Source: Typhlomys cinereus (Eukaryota > Chordata > Mammalia > Rodentia > Platacanthomyidae). From it: DNA of 64,000 nt. Under the pieces are notes generated by a model. That model did no database searches. It saw only the letters and a list, made by a program, of their open reading frames with translations, and was not told the DNA's origin. This document shows positions 44,319 through 56,269 of this stretch, one piece after another. A program made the position numbers and the translations under genes. The stretch lies in the NCBI GenBank assembly GCA_023101885.1, contig JALPQD010000412.1:1000534-1064533 (forward strand), given 5' to 3'. How positions within the stretch are numbered: position 1 is the stretch's first letter; every line of letters starts with the position of its first letter.

Positions 44319-44745
44319 TGCAGTGTTATAGTTAGGCACAGGTGTCAACTTGACAGTTGAGGATTTGAGCTCTGTGAACATTGTAGAGAATTAATGGTTA
44401 AGACCAGAGCAAAGCTGCAAGAGATTGCCTAGCTGATGGGGAAGGTCCAGCCTGTGGTGGGTGGGACTAGGCCCTGGAATAAAATACTGAAAGCTGATTG
44501 AGAAAGTTGGCATCCTTGTGTGCACTTGGACAGAGATGACGGTCTGGCACGTAAGAATTGTCCCTCTCTCAGCCATTATGTAGAGATGGTATGGCCAGTT
44601 CCCTTGGCCCTGTTGTTGGTGTTTGCTTTTCTGTCAAGTGGGACTATTGAACTGTAACCGGGCTATCAGTAAGAAAATAAATCCCTTGTTCCCTTAAGCC
44701 ATTTGATGGTCATTTATCAGCAACTATGCAAACTGTAACATGCAG
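44319..44745 (+). mobile_element. MaLR-like solo LTR, 415-bp family
   Basis: LTR 44,324-44,740 (417 bp) with an exact 5-bp duplication TGCAG on each side (44,319-44,323; 44,741-44,745). Starts TGTTATAG and ends TGTAACA, the TG...CA ends of LTR retrotransposons. Has AATAAA (AAAATAAATCCC) near the 3' side and the phrases GTCAACTTGACAG, CCAGTTCCCTTGG, TTTATCAGCAACTATGC. The 5-bp duplication is the integrase signature of ERV-class elements. Confidence 0.85.
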
Positions 44746-44844
44746 TTATACTACTTTCAAGATACATAGTTGAGCACATTTATTTAACCTTGTTTTTTAG
44801 TTTTTCAATATTTTTGATTTTTAATTTTTTATTTTAAAAGTTTT

Positions 44845-45092
44845 ATTTTATTTTTTGCGTGTGTGTTTGTGTCTCTGTGTGTGTGTGCTTGTGACGTTGG
44901 GAATCAGTCTAGATTTTTCTGTCTCCTCTTTGCTTTGCTCTGGATTTCCCAGGCTTCATGAACCTTCTAGAGCTGAAAATACAGGCTGCAGTCATTTTCT
45001 GCCTGGCATTTTTATATGAGATCTGGGATTTGAACTCAGGACCTTCTGCTTGAAAGGCAGAGTCTTAACCCCTGAGCCATTTCTCTAGCCTT
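44845..45092 (-). mobile_element. tRNA-derived lineage SINE
   Basis: Antisense copy: TTTATTTTATTTTTTGCG and a GT-rich tail, GGGAATCAGTCTAG, CTGGATTTCCCAGGC, GAACTCAGGACC, and the head AACCCCTGAGCCATTTCTCTAGCC. Confidence 0.85.
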
Positions 45093-45224
45093 CAGTTTGT
45101 TCATTTGTTTGTTTTTAAAATGATACAATATATTGATATAGTTCCAAAGTCAGTTTGCAAGGGAAGATGTGTTTAAATAAATTAAACTATTGTCGTCTTT
45201 CTTTTTTTTTTTTTTCAAAATTCA

Positions 45225-45502
45225 GCACATCCTTTCTTTTTTTATTAAATTGTGCGTGTGTGCGTGTGTGTGTATGTGTGTATGTGTGTAGAACCACGGG
45301 CAAATTTGGGAACCACCATGGACTGCCTCCACCTCCACCTTGTTTACTCTGCCCCGGGATTCACAGGCTTCACCCTACCAGGACCAGAAATGCAGGCCGC
45401 CCTCGCTTCAGCCTGGCGTCTATACATGGGATCTGGGATCTGAACTCAGGACCTTCTGCCTGCAAGGCAGAGGCTTAACACCTGAACCACCTCTCCAGCC
45501 CC
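45225..45502 (-). mobile_element. Young CpG-rich tRNA-derived lineage SINE
   Basis: Antisense member of the young CpG-rich subfamily of 13,193 and 47,287: TTATTAAATTGTGCG, (GT) tail, GAACCACGGGCAAATTTGG, CCGCCCTCGCTTCAGCC, GAACTCAGGACC and GAACCACCTCTCCAGCCCC. Retains CpGs such as CCACGGG and CTGGCGTC. Confidence 0.88.
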
Positions 45503-47060
45503 GTCATCTCTTTCTTTTAATGATTACTCAGGGGGTACCTAAGTATTGCCATTTCTCCTCTTCTGTCTTAATAAAAATGGTGACATATTGTGCACACAAA
45601 TTTCAACTGAATTTTTTCTTCTGAATTCTGAACGGATAATATTTGTTCTGTTTTTCAGCTGTTTAGTACTTGACCGTATACCTACCTGTACTGTACTTTA
45701 TTTAAATAGTCTTCTTCTGGAGTGCTGTTTAATAGCTCTGTTTTTTGTTATCTTGTGCTTGTTGTAAGATTTTAGTGCAACTCCAAAAGACTTTCTACTT
45801 TAAAGGAAACTAAAGGAAATCCTGTATCATCTGGGAATGGAAGTGTGAAATACTGAGGGGTAAGTTAATGCTTGTATTCTAGACAAATTCCTACCCACAT
45901 GGATTGTGAGAACAGAGGACACAACATTAGCTTCTGCCTCCTATGATGATTAGCTAAAGATTTTCATTCACCTCTCACATTTGTTTTTTGATGCAGATTG
46001 TTTCTGCCTGCTTCGTTTTTCTGCCAGAAAGAACTCTGGCTTTTCCTTCTCCTAAAATGAAATTCCTTGGGGGAGAAAATCCCTATTTTTTTATAAATCC
46101 ATTGTCTCAATAGTCTGATGCTGAAGAGAGGGAAACTAGTGTGTTTCCTCAGAAAATCTTTGCTCCTACTAGAAGGGTCACAAGAATAATCATATTTTTT
46201 TGTTACTGTACTGCCTTTGGTGGGTAGAGTAGTTGTTGAGAATACCAATTAATAGAAACATTGAGTATAGTGATTTTGTTAAAAAAGCAGTGTACCTTTA
46301 ATTTTACACTTTCACTCCCTACGACCCTTCTGGTTATTATTTATTCTTGTTATGGAAGTTTTGGATGACCCTTTATTTTTTTTAGCTTGAAGTGAGGTCC
46401 TTGTTTATATTGTACCAGTCTCAGTCCTGTGATTCCAAATACAACTTTTTCTGTAAATGTACTTATGTTTTGTTTTTGCTTCTAAGAAATTTAAACTGTA
46501 AATTAAAGCTCATATTTTTATTGTGATGGTGACTTTAGTTTATAAAATAAAATACCATGATCCTCACAACAAGCTTTTTTTTTTCACAGAAAGTCTTAGT
46601 TTTATATTCTATTATAAATCAAATTATAGATGATTCCTGAGAGAATTTTTGATTCACTAGCAAATTTGGGAGGTAAATATATTCCAGCTGATGATTTCTC
46701 CTATGGTAATAAAAGATTATGTGAAAATAGGGTTAACTATACTTCTCTTCCTACCTTATTTCATTTTGATCACTACACTAAAGTTTTCTATTATGAATCA
46801 AGGATAGCTGTTATTTTTACATAGGCTTGCATTTTCTATACTCTCTGAAATCTTTTGTATTACACAAAAACAATGATCTAAAAGTTAGCAATGTGGAGAT
46901 TTATTTTGGAAAGATTTGTATCTGGAGGATTCATTTCTGTGGAAGTTTGCTTGATGAACTATCAATACTTGTTTACTGTGTGTGAAAATCATTTACTAAA
47001 GAACTAAAATGAAATCCTTGTGAATTTAAATTGACTACATGAATTGTGCTCAGAACAGGC
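45503..47060. other. No recognised feature
   Basis: AT-rich, about 1.5 kb. A 94-codon minus frame at 45,964-46,248 is not supported by any motif. Confidence 0.45.
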
Positions 47061-47064
47061 TTTT

Positions 47065-47190
47065 CATTTTACTTATTTTTGAGACAGATTTCCTCTATGT
47101 TGTTCATGGTGGTCTTGGATCCCTGGCCTTAAACAATCCAGTTGAGTAGCCAGGAAAACAGGCATGTTCCATACTGGGCCAGAAGAGATT
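47065..47190 (-). mobile_element. B1-like SINE
   Basis: Antisense B1: ATTTTTGAGACAGATTTCC, GGTCTTGGATCCCTGGCC, then CAGGCATGTTCCATACTGG. Confidence 0.7.
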
Positions 47191-47286
47191 TTCGTCATCA
47201 TATTCTTTTCACATAATTCACTCATATGCACTGCAACTGAAAAAGGATAATGTTACTCAGTATTTTGATTTTTAAAGGGAAATTCT

Positions 47287-47493
47287 GGGGGCCGGTGAAG
47301 TGGCTCAGGGGTTAAGCCCCTGCCTTGCAGGCGGAAGGTCCTGAGTTTGGATCCTAGACGCCAAGTTTATATGCCGGGCGGAAGCTGAGGCGGCCTGCGT
47401 TTCTGGTCCTGGTAGGGCGGAGCCTGTGAATCCTGAGGCAGAGTAAACGAGGAGGTGGAGGCGTCCATGGTGGTTCCCGAATTCGCCCGTGGT

Positions 47494-47534
<41 letters not shown>

Positions 47535-47562
47535 ACGCACAATTGAATAAATAATTTAATTT
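47287..47562 (+). mobile_element. Young CpG-rich tRNA-derived lineage SINE
   Basis: Head GGGGCCGGTGAAGTGGCTCAGG, CCTTGCAGGCGGAAGGTCC, GAGTTTGGATCC, CGGGCGGAAGCTGAGGCGG, TCCTGGTAGGGCGGAGCC, CGAATTCGCCCGTGG, (CA)n 47,496-47,530 and TTGAATAAATAA. Almost the same as the copy at 13,193, with a 19-base-scale difference in the linker before the body. Confidence 0.9.
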
Positions 47563-48785
47563 TGAGTGTTGATAAGCCTTAAAGAGTAAGTAACTTTAAG
47601 TACTTTCTTATTAATACTGACCTTAGATAGAAATTTCAGTTTGTTATAATGACAGTTCATTTTGATCTAAGTTCTTTTGGGGATTAAGGAATACTTATTG
47701 TTTTTGAAGAAATGATACAGTAAGTTTGTCACTAGTAAGGAAATATTTTCATTTCATCTGTAGTTGTTTATGTATATCTTAGTGTTCAGCACATAAACTT
47801 CAGATTTTAGTTATAGATTAATTTAAAAAAAAGGATGCCCCAATTTCAGTAACTCTTGTGTGTAGCAAATAAAGTGTGAATCACCTTTTTTACTTTTACT
47901 ATGCTAAAATGTGATGTTATAAAATGCTTCACTGTATCTAGATTTCAAGACCTTCCATTGTATCAGAGATATAGACTGTTGTGTTTAGGTAGTTGAGGAG
48001 CTTCATTATGTATAAGAAGCTTTCTGTTAAGGTGATTGCTGTGACAAAAAATCACTTAAGATTTTTACCCTTCAGAACATAGAGGACAAATTCAATTATG
48101 GTCTGCTATCATGGAGATGAAGGGAAAACAGCCTGCACCTGTTTGTTTAATTGCCCTGAATTGGAGGCTTTAATTCAAAATGATTACTCCCTTCATTTTT
48201 CTGTTGGTTTTAGCTTAAAATTTTTTTGCAAACCATTTCTTCTTTTCACCTTATTTGCTTTTCTTGTTTGCCATTACTTAGTGGGAGAAATTGTTTTTGA
48301 TGGTAAGTAGGACCTGAGAGTTGTCTTAATTTATTTTGAATATAAAATGTGGAAAAGAACAAGAATGTTTGTGACTAATGTGTTTTTATCATGACAGAGT
48401 TTCCCTGATGTTTTATTCTTTCTCTACACACACACACACACACAGGAGGCTTAAGATCTATTTTGTTTTTTCCTTTGTTGTCACGATTCTGTTCAAACAC
48501 GTGCCTACTGTGGTGCTTATTTTTATTATTTATGATCCAAGAAACACTTTGACCAGCAGGTTTTCTTGCCCCCATCTTGGTCTAAGCATTATGGTATTTT
48601 GTAATACATAATGTTGTGACCTTTTAAAAATGCCAAACATATAAACAATTTTCTTTATAGTCTCTGACTTTTCGCCAGACCTTAGAAAAACACTGTTATC
48701 TTTTACAATTCTACCCATTTGTAGTCCAGGCAGAATGTGTACATGTGGTATGGATAGGATCTGAGCTGTCCATTTTTCCTTCTAC
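47563..48785. other. No recognised feature, short (CA)n
   Basis: (AC)n at 48,426-48,445. The remainder is AT-rich with no repeat I recognise. Confidence 0.45.
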
Positions 48786-48789
48786 TATT

Positions 48790-48955
48790 TTTTTTTTGGT
48801 GGGACAGGGTGAGATTGAGGCAAGACCTTGCTAAATAGGTCTGGAATGCACTATACAGCTTGAAATAGCCTCAAATTTACAAATATCCTGCTTCCACTCC
48901 CCAAATGCTAAGGTTACATGTAGGCGCCATTACCGTGGCTCTGTAAGCTATTTGT
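48790..48955 (-). mobile_element. B1-like SINE (old)
   Basis: T-run, then GGGACAGGGTGAGATTG, TAAATAGGTCTGGAATGC, CAGCTTGAAATAGCCTCAAA, CTTCCACTCCCCAAATGC and TACCGTGGCTC: an antisense B1 in diverged form. Confidence 0.65.
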
Positions 48956-49465
48956 TTTTGAAAAGTACATATTGATTTCAACTGCCAAATTCATAATAGC
49001 TAGTAATTATCTCCATTTGGATCTACTTCTATTAGGCTCTCTTCTATCATTGTTACAGTTACTGCACCTTTACAGTGCATTGCAGAGGTGATTGGAAATA
49101 GCTCTCCTCTTTTAGTTTTCTGTTTTCAGACTTTTGGAACAATTTCTGTTTTACAAGCTCTTTAATAGTATTCATTATGTGTGAAAATCTGTTTCTTTAT
49201 GACTTTGAATTTGTCCTTGCATATGGTGTATATGCATGTATGTATATGTGATCTATTTTTATCACTACCATTCTTTTTTATTTATTTTGACGGTAAGTAG
49301 AGGATTCTGGTGTTTAAATTTGTAAGCCACTGATACAAATAGGTTTTCTTTTTTGTTACCTCTATTTTATTTCTCCTATTTTCTTGTAAGATATGTATGT
49401 AACAGGAGTCAGTGGATTATATAAAATGGACATTGACTAGATAGGCTGAGACAAATCATTAACTT
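48956..49465. other. No recognised feature
   Basis: AT-rich, only short frames. Confidence 0.45.
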
Positions 49466-49470
49466 CCAAA

Positions 49471-49724
49471 AGTAACATTGGGGCTGGAGAGATAGTTGAG
49501 GGGTTAAGACTATGCCGTGGAAGCAGAAGATTCTGAGTTCAGATCCCAGGTCCTATCTAAAAACTCTAGATGGAAACAGCAGCCCGCACTTCTGGCCTTG
49601 GCAGGCAGAGCTTGGGAAATCCCAGAGCCAAGCAAAAAGGAGGTAGAAGCAATGCAAGATAATTTGAGAACTCACCCTCTTATACACACACGCACATGTA
49701 TGCATGCAAAAAATAGTGACATTG
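49471..49724 (+). mobile_element. tRNA-derived lineage SINE with target duplication
   Basis: Body 49,481-49,714. Flanks AGTRACATTG at 49,471-49,480 and 49,715-49,724 (one mismatch). Head GGGCTGGAGAGATAG, GAGTTCAGATCCCAGG, CTGGCCTTGGCAGGCAGAGC, GAAATCCCAGAGCC. Short CA tail. Confidence 0.85.
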
Positions 49725-50179
49725 GAAGGAGATGATGAGGTATATACACTATTTTTCAGTGCTATGAATCTCTATTCAATTTTAATTATTTTAGTCCCTG
49801 ACAATTTTGCACACAGATACAATGAGTTTTCCCTCATAGCCTATATTAACCTACTTAATCGTCCCATCTGCTCACTAAGGATCTTCTTTTTCCCAAAAGT
49901 TTACTTCCTTCTTTTTTAATCTTTTGTATGTGTGTTTGATCCACTGAATTCAATAAGGGTTTAACTAGGGTTCTCATAAGAAATTGCAAGATATCAAGTC
50001 AGTCGTGTCTGGCATTTAACACTAAATAGATAACCGTTTGATGAGGCTTATCCCTGTAGTAACAGACAAGTAACTATTAGAAAATAATGTAAATTAGTTT
50101 TGTTTATGTAGTGGTGGTGGTAGTGCTATGTGTACATGTGCATGCATTTATATTCTTTACGTCCACCTTATTTGTTGTT
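49725..50179. other. No recognised feature
   Basis: AT-rich. GTTCTCATAAG near 49,970 is too weak to call a repeat. Confidence 0.45.
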
Positions 50180-50315
50180 CTTGCTCTTTCTACTGCTAAA
50201 TAACATACTCTAGGCTACTTGGTCCAAAAGATTTAGGACAAGTATCTTATTTCTACCTCTCATCTCTCCATAGGAAGCTGGGATTACAAATGAAAACCAC
50301 CACATTTGGCTTTTT

Positions 50316-51335
50316 TTTTAATTAATACATTTTTTATTATTATTTCAGCTCATACAAACTTAATAGGTACACCGGCTCCCTCCCTCCCTCCTCCTCCCCC
50401 TGTACCCCCTGCTCCTCCTCCCCACCCCACTCCCTTCCCATCCCCCAGTGCCTCCCGCCCCAATTCCCAGAGAGTCCTTTCTTGTGCATGCCTGATTTTC
50501 CTCTGGGCCCTCCTCTCCGATGACATACAAGGACCCAGTGGCCTTTCCCTGAACTCTTTCCCATGTTCCCCTTAGGTATAGGAACACTGCTGTGGCTGCC
50601 AATCCCTTGCCTCCAAGCATCTTGGTGCCTTTAGCAGATGCTAGACTTTGTGGAGTCAATAGTGTGTTGGACAATGCGCAGGGCATGTAAAGTCCAATTA
50701 TGATTGCTTCAGCCCTAACTTGTATGGAATATCTTACATATCATTGCTCCTCCCATCCTTTTGCTCTTACACTCTTACCGCCCCCTCTTCCGCAAATTTC
50801 CCTGAGCTTCAGGATGGGGAGAGATTAGTCTGGCCTAGTTCTAGGTGGTTGATATAGAGTCTCTGAAGTTCTGGATTGTGGTTTGTTGATTTTCTTTTGC
50901 AGTTTTGCTGCTCCTGCAATGCCCTTCACTCCATCCTGATGGGCATTGTATGTTACCCCCTGGCCAGAGACAAAAAGCTGTTAAACTAGAGTCTTGTGAT
51001 AAAAGCACATTCAAAGGTAGATGTAATAAAAGTGGGAAACCACAGTGAGGGAGGGGTCTATCACCAATTTGCACAACGGTTACTTTTTATCTGCCAGACT
51101 ATATGCCCTCCTCTTCTGGTGAGAACATACCCCCTCAGTAGTAAATGATCAGGAACAAAAATCTGTGAACTTAATCAGATGTCTCATTACTTATTTGAGT
51201 CCTTGATGGAGGCCTATTTTCTCTGCTGTAACATGGTCCCTTCTCTCCTTGTTTCTGGTGTGGCCCTCCTACCCCATCCTTCCTGTTCATAATCCTTGCA
51301 ATTACTGTCTCTAGGTGGGCTGGGTGGGTTTGGTA
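50316..51335 (-). other. L1-B 3' UTR
   Basis: About 1.0 kb. Antisense T-rich tail with TTATTATTATT, C-rich block 50,378-50,462 (polypurine in L1 RNA), then sequence shared with the 3'-UTR-only copies at 18.2, 24.7, 31.9 and 33.0 kb. Used here as the reference for their truncation points. Confidence 0.9.
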
Positions 51336-54300
51336 CTAGGAGCCACCTATTAGGGAGTACATACGGCGCTTAATTTTCTGGGTCTGGGATACTTCACTTA
51401 ATATAATTGTTTTTAATGACATCCATTTCCTGGCAAATTCCAGTAATTCATCATTTTTGATGGCTGAGTAGTACTCCATTGTATAGATGTACCACAGTTT
51501 CCTTATCCACTCGTCAACTGTTGGACATTTGGGTTGATTCCATGACTTTGCTATTGTAAACAGTGCTGCTATGAACATGGTCGTGCTTGTGCTATCGAGG
51601 TGAACCTCTGATGTATGGGGGGTTATTCCCAAAAGTGGAATAGCAGGGTCATATGGCATTTCAACCTTTAATTTCTTTAAGAATCTCCAGACGGCTCGCC
51701 AGAGTGGCTGTATGAGCCTGCAGTCCCACCAGCAATGTAGCAGAGTTCCCCTCTCTCCACATCCTCTCCAGCATTTGGTGTTGTTTGCATTGTGGATTTT
51801 TGCCATCCTGACCAGGGTGAGATGATATCTCAGGGAAGTTTTGATTTGCATTTCCCTGATGGCTAAGGAAGTGGAGCATTTTTTAAGATATTTGTTAGAC
51901 ATTTTAATTTCATCCCTGGTATTGTTTCTTTTAAGTTCCAGGGCCCATTTTTTAATTGGGCCATTGGTTTCCTTGGTGTTTAGTTTTCTAAATTCTTTGT
52001 GCACTCTGGACAGCAGAGTTCTATCAGATGTGTGGTTAGTGAAGATTTTCTCCCATTCTGTGGGTTGCCTTTGAGCTCCTGTTACAATCTCTTTATCTGA
52101 ACAGAAGCTCTTTAATTTCACAAGATCCCAACTGTTGAGAGTTGGTAGCAATGACTGTGCCATTGGATTTCTGTTTAGGAAATGTTGGCCTAGCCCAATC
52201 AGCTCGAGGGAGTTCCCTATCCTTTCAACTATGGTGTTTATAGTCTCTGGCCTGATATCAAGGTCCTTGATCCATTTGGAATTAAGTCTTGTACATGGTG
52301 ACAAGTACGGGTCCAGCTTTAATCTTCTGCTTGTGGAGATCCAGTTTTGCCAGCACCATTTGTTGAAGATGCAGTTCTTTTTCCATTGGATTTTTTGGGC
52401 CCCTTTGTCAAAGACCAAATAGCTGTAATTTTGTGGGCTTATTTCTGGGTCTTCAATCCTTATCCATTGATCTGTGTGTCTATTTTGGAGCCAGTACCAG
52501 GCTGTCTTTATAACTATGGATTTGTAGTATAGACTTAGGTTTGGTATGGTAATACCTCCAGCTGTGTTTTTGTTACTCAGGATTGTCTTTGCTATCCTGG
52601 GTCTTTTGTGCCTCCATATGAACTTTGAGATTGTTTGGTCAACTTCTTTGAAGAAATGCTTTGGGACTTTGATTGGTATAGCATTGAATCTGTATATTGC
52701 CTTTGGTAGGATGGTCATTTTTATGATGTTGATTCTGCCAATCCAGGAACAAGGGAGGTCTTTCCACCTTCTGGTGTCTTCTGCAATTTCTTTCTTTAGG
52801 GTTTTAAAGTTTTCGTTGTAAAGGTCTTTTACCTGCTTGGTTAGGTTTATACCAAGGTATTTCATTTTTTTAGGGGCTACAGTAAATGGGATTGTTTCTC
52901 TCAGGGCTTTTTCACTTCTTTCATTTTGGGCATATAGGAAGGCCTCTGATTTTTGCACATTTATTTTGTATCCTGCCACCCTGCTGAACTTCTCAATTAG
53001 TTCCAGAAGCTTCTGGTGGAGTCTTTGGGATCACTTAGGTATAAGATCACGTCACCTGCAAATAGGGATAGCTTGACTTCTTCCTTGCCGATTTGAATCC
53101 CTCTTATGTCCCTTTCTTGTCTTATGGCTTCAGCTAAGACTTCAAGTACAATATTGAATAGAAGTGGTGAGAGTGGACAGCCTTGTCTAGTTCCTGATCG
53201 AAGTGGGAATGCTTCCAATTGTTCCCCATTGAGCATAATCCTTGCTGTGGGCTTGTTTTATACAGCTTTTATTATAATCATAAAGGTTCTTTTCATTCCT
53301 ACTGTCTCTAGCGTTTTGATCATAAAAAGCTGTTGGATCTTGTCAAAGGCTTTTTCTGCGTCTACCGAGAGTATCATGTGGTCTTGGGCTTTGGAATGGT
53401 TTGCATGATGAATTACATTTGTTGAATTATATTTGTTGATTTACATTTGTGTGCCGGGGATGAAGCCTACTTGGTCCCTGTGAATGATGTTTTGATATGT
53501 TTTTGAATGCGATTTGCTAAGACTTTGTTGAGAATTTTTGCGTCTGTGTTCATCAGAGAGATCGGCCTATAGTTTTCTTTTTTAAGTGAATCTTTATTAG
53601 GTTTTGGGATTAAAACGATATTAGCTTCGTAGAAGGAATTTGGTAGTGTTCCTTCCTTTGCTATTTGATGGAACAGTTTAAGGAGTATTGGTGTTATTAA
53701 CTCCTTAAATGTCTGGTAGAATTCTGTGCTGAATCCATCTGGTCCAGGAAATTTTTTGGTGGGAAGATTCGAGATTACTTCCTCAATTTCCTTGTATGTT
53801 ATAGGACTATTTAAATCATTCACAACTTCCGGATTCAATTTAGGTAAGTTGTGTTTACTTAGAAATTCATCCATCTCTTTTGTGTTGTCAAACTTCACAG
53901 AGTATAAGTTTTTGAAATATGATGTTATAGTTCTCTGGATTTCTTGGGTATCAGTAGTGATAACTCCATGTTCATTTCTGATTTTGTTAATTTGGGTTTT
54001 CTCTCTCCTGCTTTTGGTTAATTTAGCTAGGGGTGTATCAATCTTATTGATTTTTTCAAAGAATCAGCTTTTTGACTCTTTGATTTTTTCTATCGTTTTC
54101 TTAATCTCGATTTCAGATATTTCACCCCTTATTTGCTAATCTGTCTTCTACTACTTTTGGGATCATATTGCTCTAGTTTCTCTAAAGCTTTAAGCTGCAT
54201 TGTTAAGTTGTTTACTTCTGATGTTTTCATTTTTTTGATGTAGGCATTAAGAGCTATGAACTTACCTCTTAGAACAGCTTTCATTGTGTCCCAGAGATTT

Positions 54301-55154
54301 TGGTAAGTTGTATTTTCATTATCATTCACTTTCAGGAAATCTTGAATTTCCTTTTTAATTTCTTCCTGAATCCAGTTCTCATTCAGCATCATATTGTTAA
54401 GTTTCCTGGAATTAGTGTATTTTCTCTTGTTTGTTGTGTTGTGGATGTCCAGCTGTAGGCCATGGTGGTCTCACAGGGCACAGGTTAGAATTTCAACTTT
54501 TTTGTACATGTGTAGATTCGTTTTGTGGCCCAGTATGTGATCTATTTTGGAGAAAGTTCCGTGTGCTGCTGAGAAAAATGTGTATTCTTTGGTGGGTGGG
54601 TGAAAAGTTCGATAGAGATCTGTAAGGTCCATTTCTTTAAGGGTTTGATTAAGGTCCAAAGTGTCTCTATTAAGCTTTTGACCTGTTGATCTATGCTATG
54701 TTGAGAGGGCAGTGTTGAAGTCCCCAAGAATTATCGTTTGGGGGTTGATTTCTTGCTTTAGACGCTGTAGGGTTTTCTTAATGAATGTGGAGGGGCCCGT
54801 ATTGGGTGCATATATGTTCAGTATTGTGAAGTCTTTCTGGTGAATTGTACCTGTGACTAAAATGTAGTATCCATCCGTGTCTCTTATAATTTTCTTTGGT
54901 TTGAAGTCCACTTTGTCTGATATCATAATGGCTACCTCTGCCTGTTTTCTGTTTCCATTAGCTTGTAGAATTGTTGACCAGCCTTTTATTTTTAGAGCAT
55001 GCCTATCTTTTGTGGTGAGATCAGTTTCCTGAAGGCAGCAGATTGATGTATTGTGATTTTTAATCCAAATTTGTAATCTGTGTCTCTTGATCGGTGAGTT
55101 AACTCCATTAACATTTAGTGTTATAATGGTGAAACTATTTTTGATTCCAGACAT
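51336..55154 (-). pseudogene. ORF2: L1-B ORF2 (endonuclease/reverse transcriptase), multiply broken
   Basis: N-terminal endonuclease from 55,154 with LNVNG, QETD (histidine of the usual QETH changed) and GDFN. A TAG replaces Trp at about 54,696 (after NTALST), and a TGA replaces Ser before DHHG at about 54,471. A small deletion near 54,130 shifts the frame. The RT part 53,898-53,467 loses frame before the palm domain. 53,236-52,997 holds [13 protein letters not shown] but reads FAGDVILYL, so the second-last catalytic Asp of FADD is Gly. The rest (52,979-51,336, 547 codons) is open and ends with the [18 protein letters not shown] motif. The span is 3,819 bp against 3,825 expected. Dead by several independent lesions. 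Confidence 0.93.
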
Positions 55155-55204
55155 TTATTGTGTTTAGTAGTTTTTATAAGTATATTGCTTCGCTTTTAAT
55201 GGTG

Positions 55205-56269
55205 TTATACTTGGCTTCTGCTCTCCTGGATATGCCTGTTTTTTTCTTCAAGTTTGAGTATCATTTCTAGCATTTTTTGAAGGCCTGGTTTGGTGGACAT
55301 GTATCCCTTCAAGTTGTCTTTGTGCTGGAAGATTTTTCTTTCTCCTTCGATCATGACTGATAGTTTTGCAGGGTAAATCAGCCTAAGTTGACATTTTTGC
55401 TTATTCAATACTTGAAGTATGTCTCTCCAAGCTCTTCTTGCTTTTAGTGTTTCCATTGAGAAGTCATTTGTTATTTTAATAGGTTTACCTTTAAAAGTGA
55501 CTTGTTTTTTCTCCCTTGAAGCTCTCAGCAGCAGTTCTTTATCTAGAATGTGGAGTGTTTTGACTATTATTTGCTGTGGCTAGCTTCTGTTTTGGTCATA
55601 TCTGTTTGGGTTGCGGAATGCCTCTTGTATATGGATGGGCCTCTCTTTTTTTAGATGAGGAAAGTTTTCCTTGATGATCGTTTGAAAAATTTCCTCAGGG
55701 GTGGTATTTTGAGATTCTTGTTCTGGTATTCCATGAATACGCATGTTGGGCTTCTTCAGGGTGTCCCATATCTCCTGGATATTTCTCTCAAGCATCTTTT
55801 TGGCTTTAACAATCTCTTCCATTGAGCTGGTTAATACTCCCACTTTATCTTCAAGATCTGATATTCTGTTTTCTGCTTCGTTTTTTCTGCTGATAAGACT
55901 CTCTGTGGAGTTCTGGGTTGAAGATAACTTGTCTTTTAGCTCAGTTTTAAACTCTGCTTGAGTCTCCTTTAACTGCTCTATGCCAGTTTTTGATTCTTGC
56001 ACTGTTTTTCTCAACTCCTCCATGTGTCTGTTGTGTTCCTCCTCAAAACGATTGATTCGATTATTTAATTCCTCCCTGATTTCCTCTTTCATAGTATTGA
56101 ACATGGTAATGATCATATTTTGAAGGTCGTTATCCTGGGTCAGGCTTTCTTGGCCATTTTCCATGGGTTTGTTCTTGTTGGAGTCTAACATTATGGGATT
56201 AATTCCTTCAGTGGGAGATTTGTTTACTTGAGTTTTGTTTCTCATGGATTTGCACTTAGACTTTGGCAT
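55205..56269 (-). pseudogene. ORF1: L1-B ORF1 (RNA-binding protein), one stop
   Basis: 354-codon ORF1 interrupted by a single in-frame TAG at 55,580-55,582. Codons 1-229 carry the basic start, the coiled coil (about 50-155) and the start of the RRM-like domain (NMRIHGIPEQ, EEIFQTIIKENFPHL). After the stop the same frame continues with the C-terminal domain to the natural end at 55,205 (LIYPAKLSVMIEGERKIF). It retains the block of about 34 bp deleted in L1-A. Upstream lies the monomer promoter. ORF2 follows after 50 bp. Confidence 0.92.
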
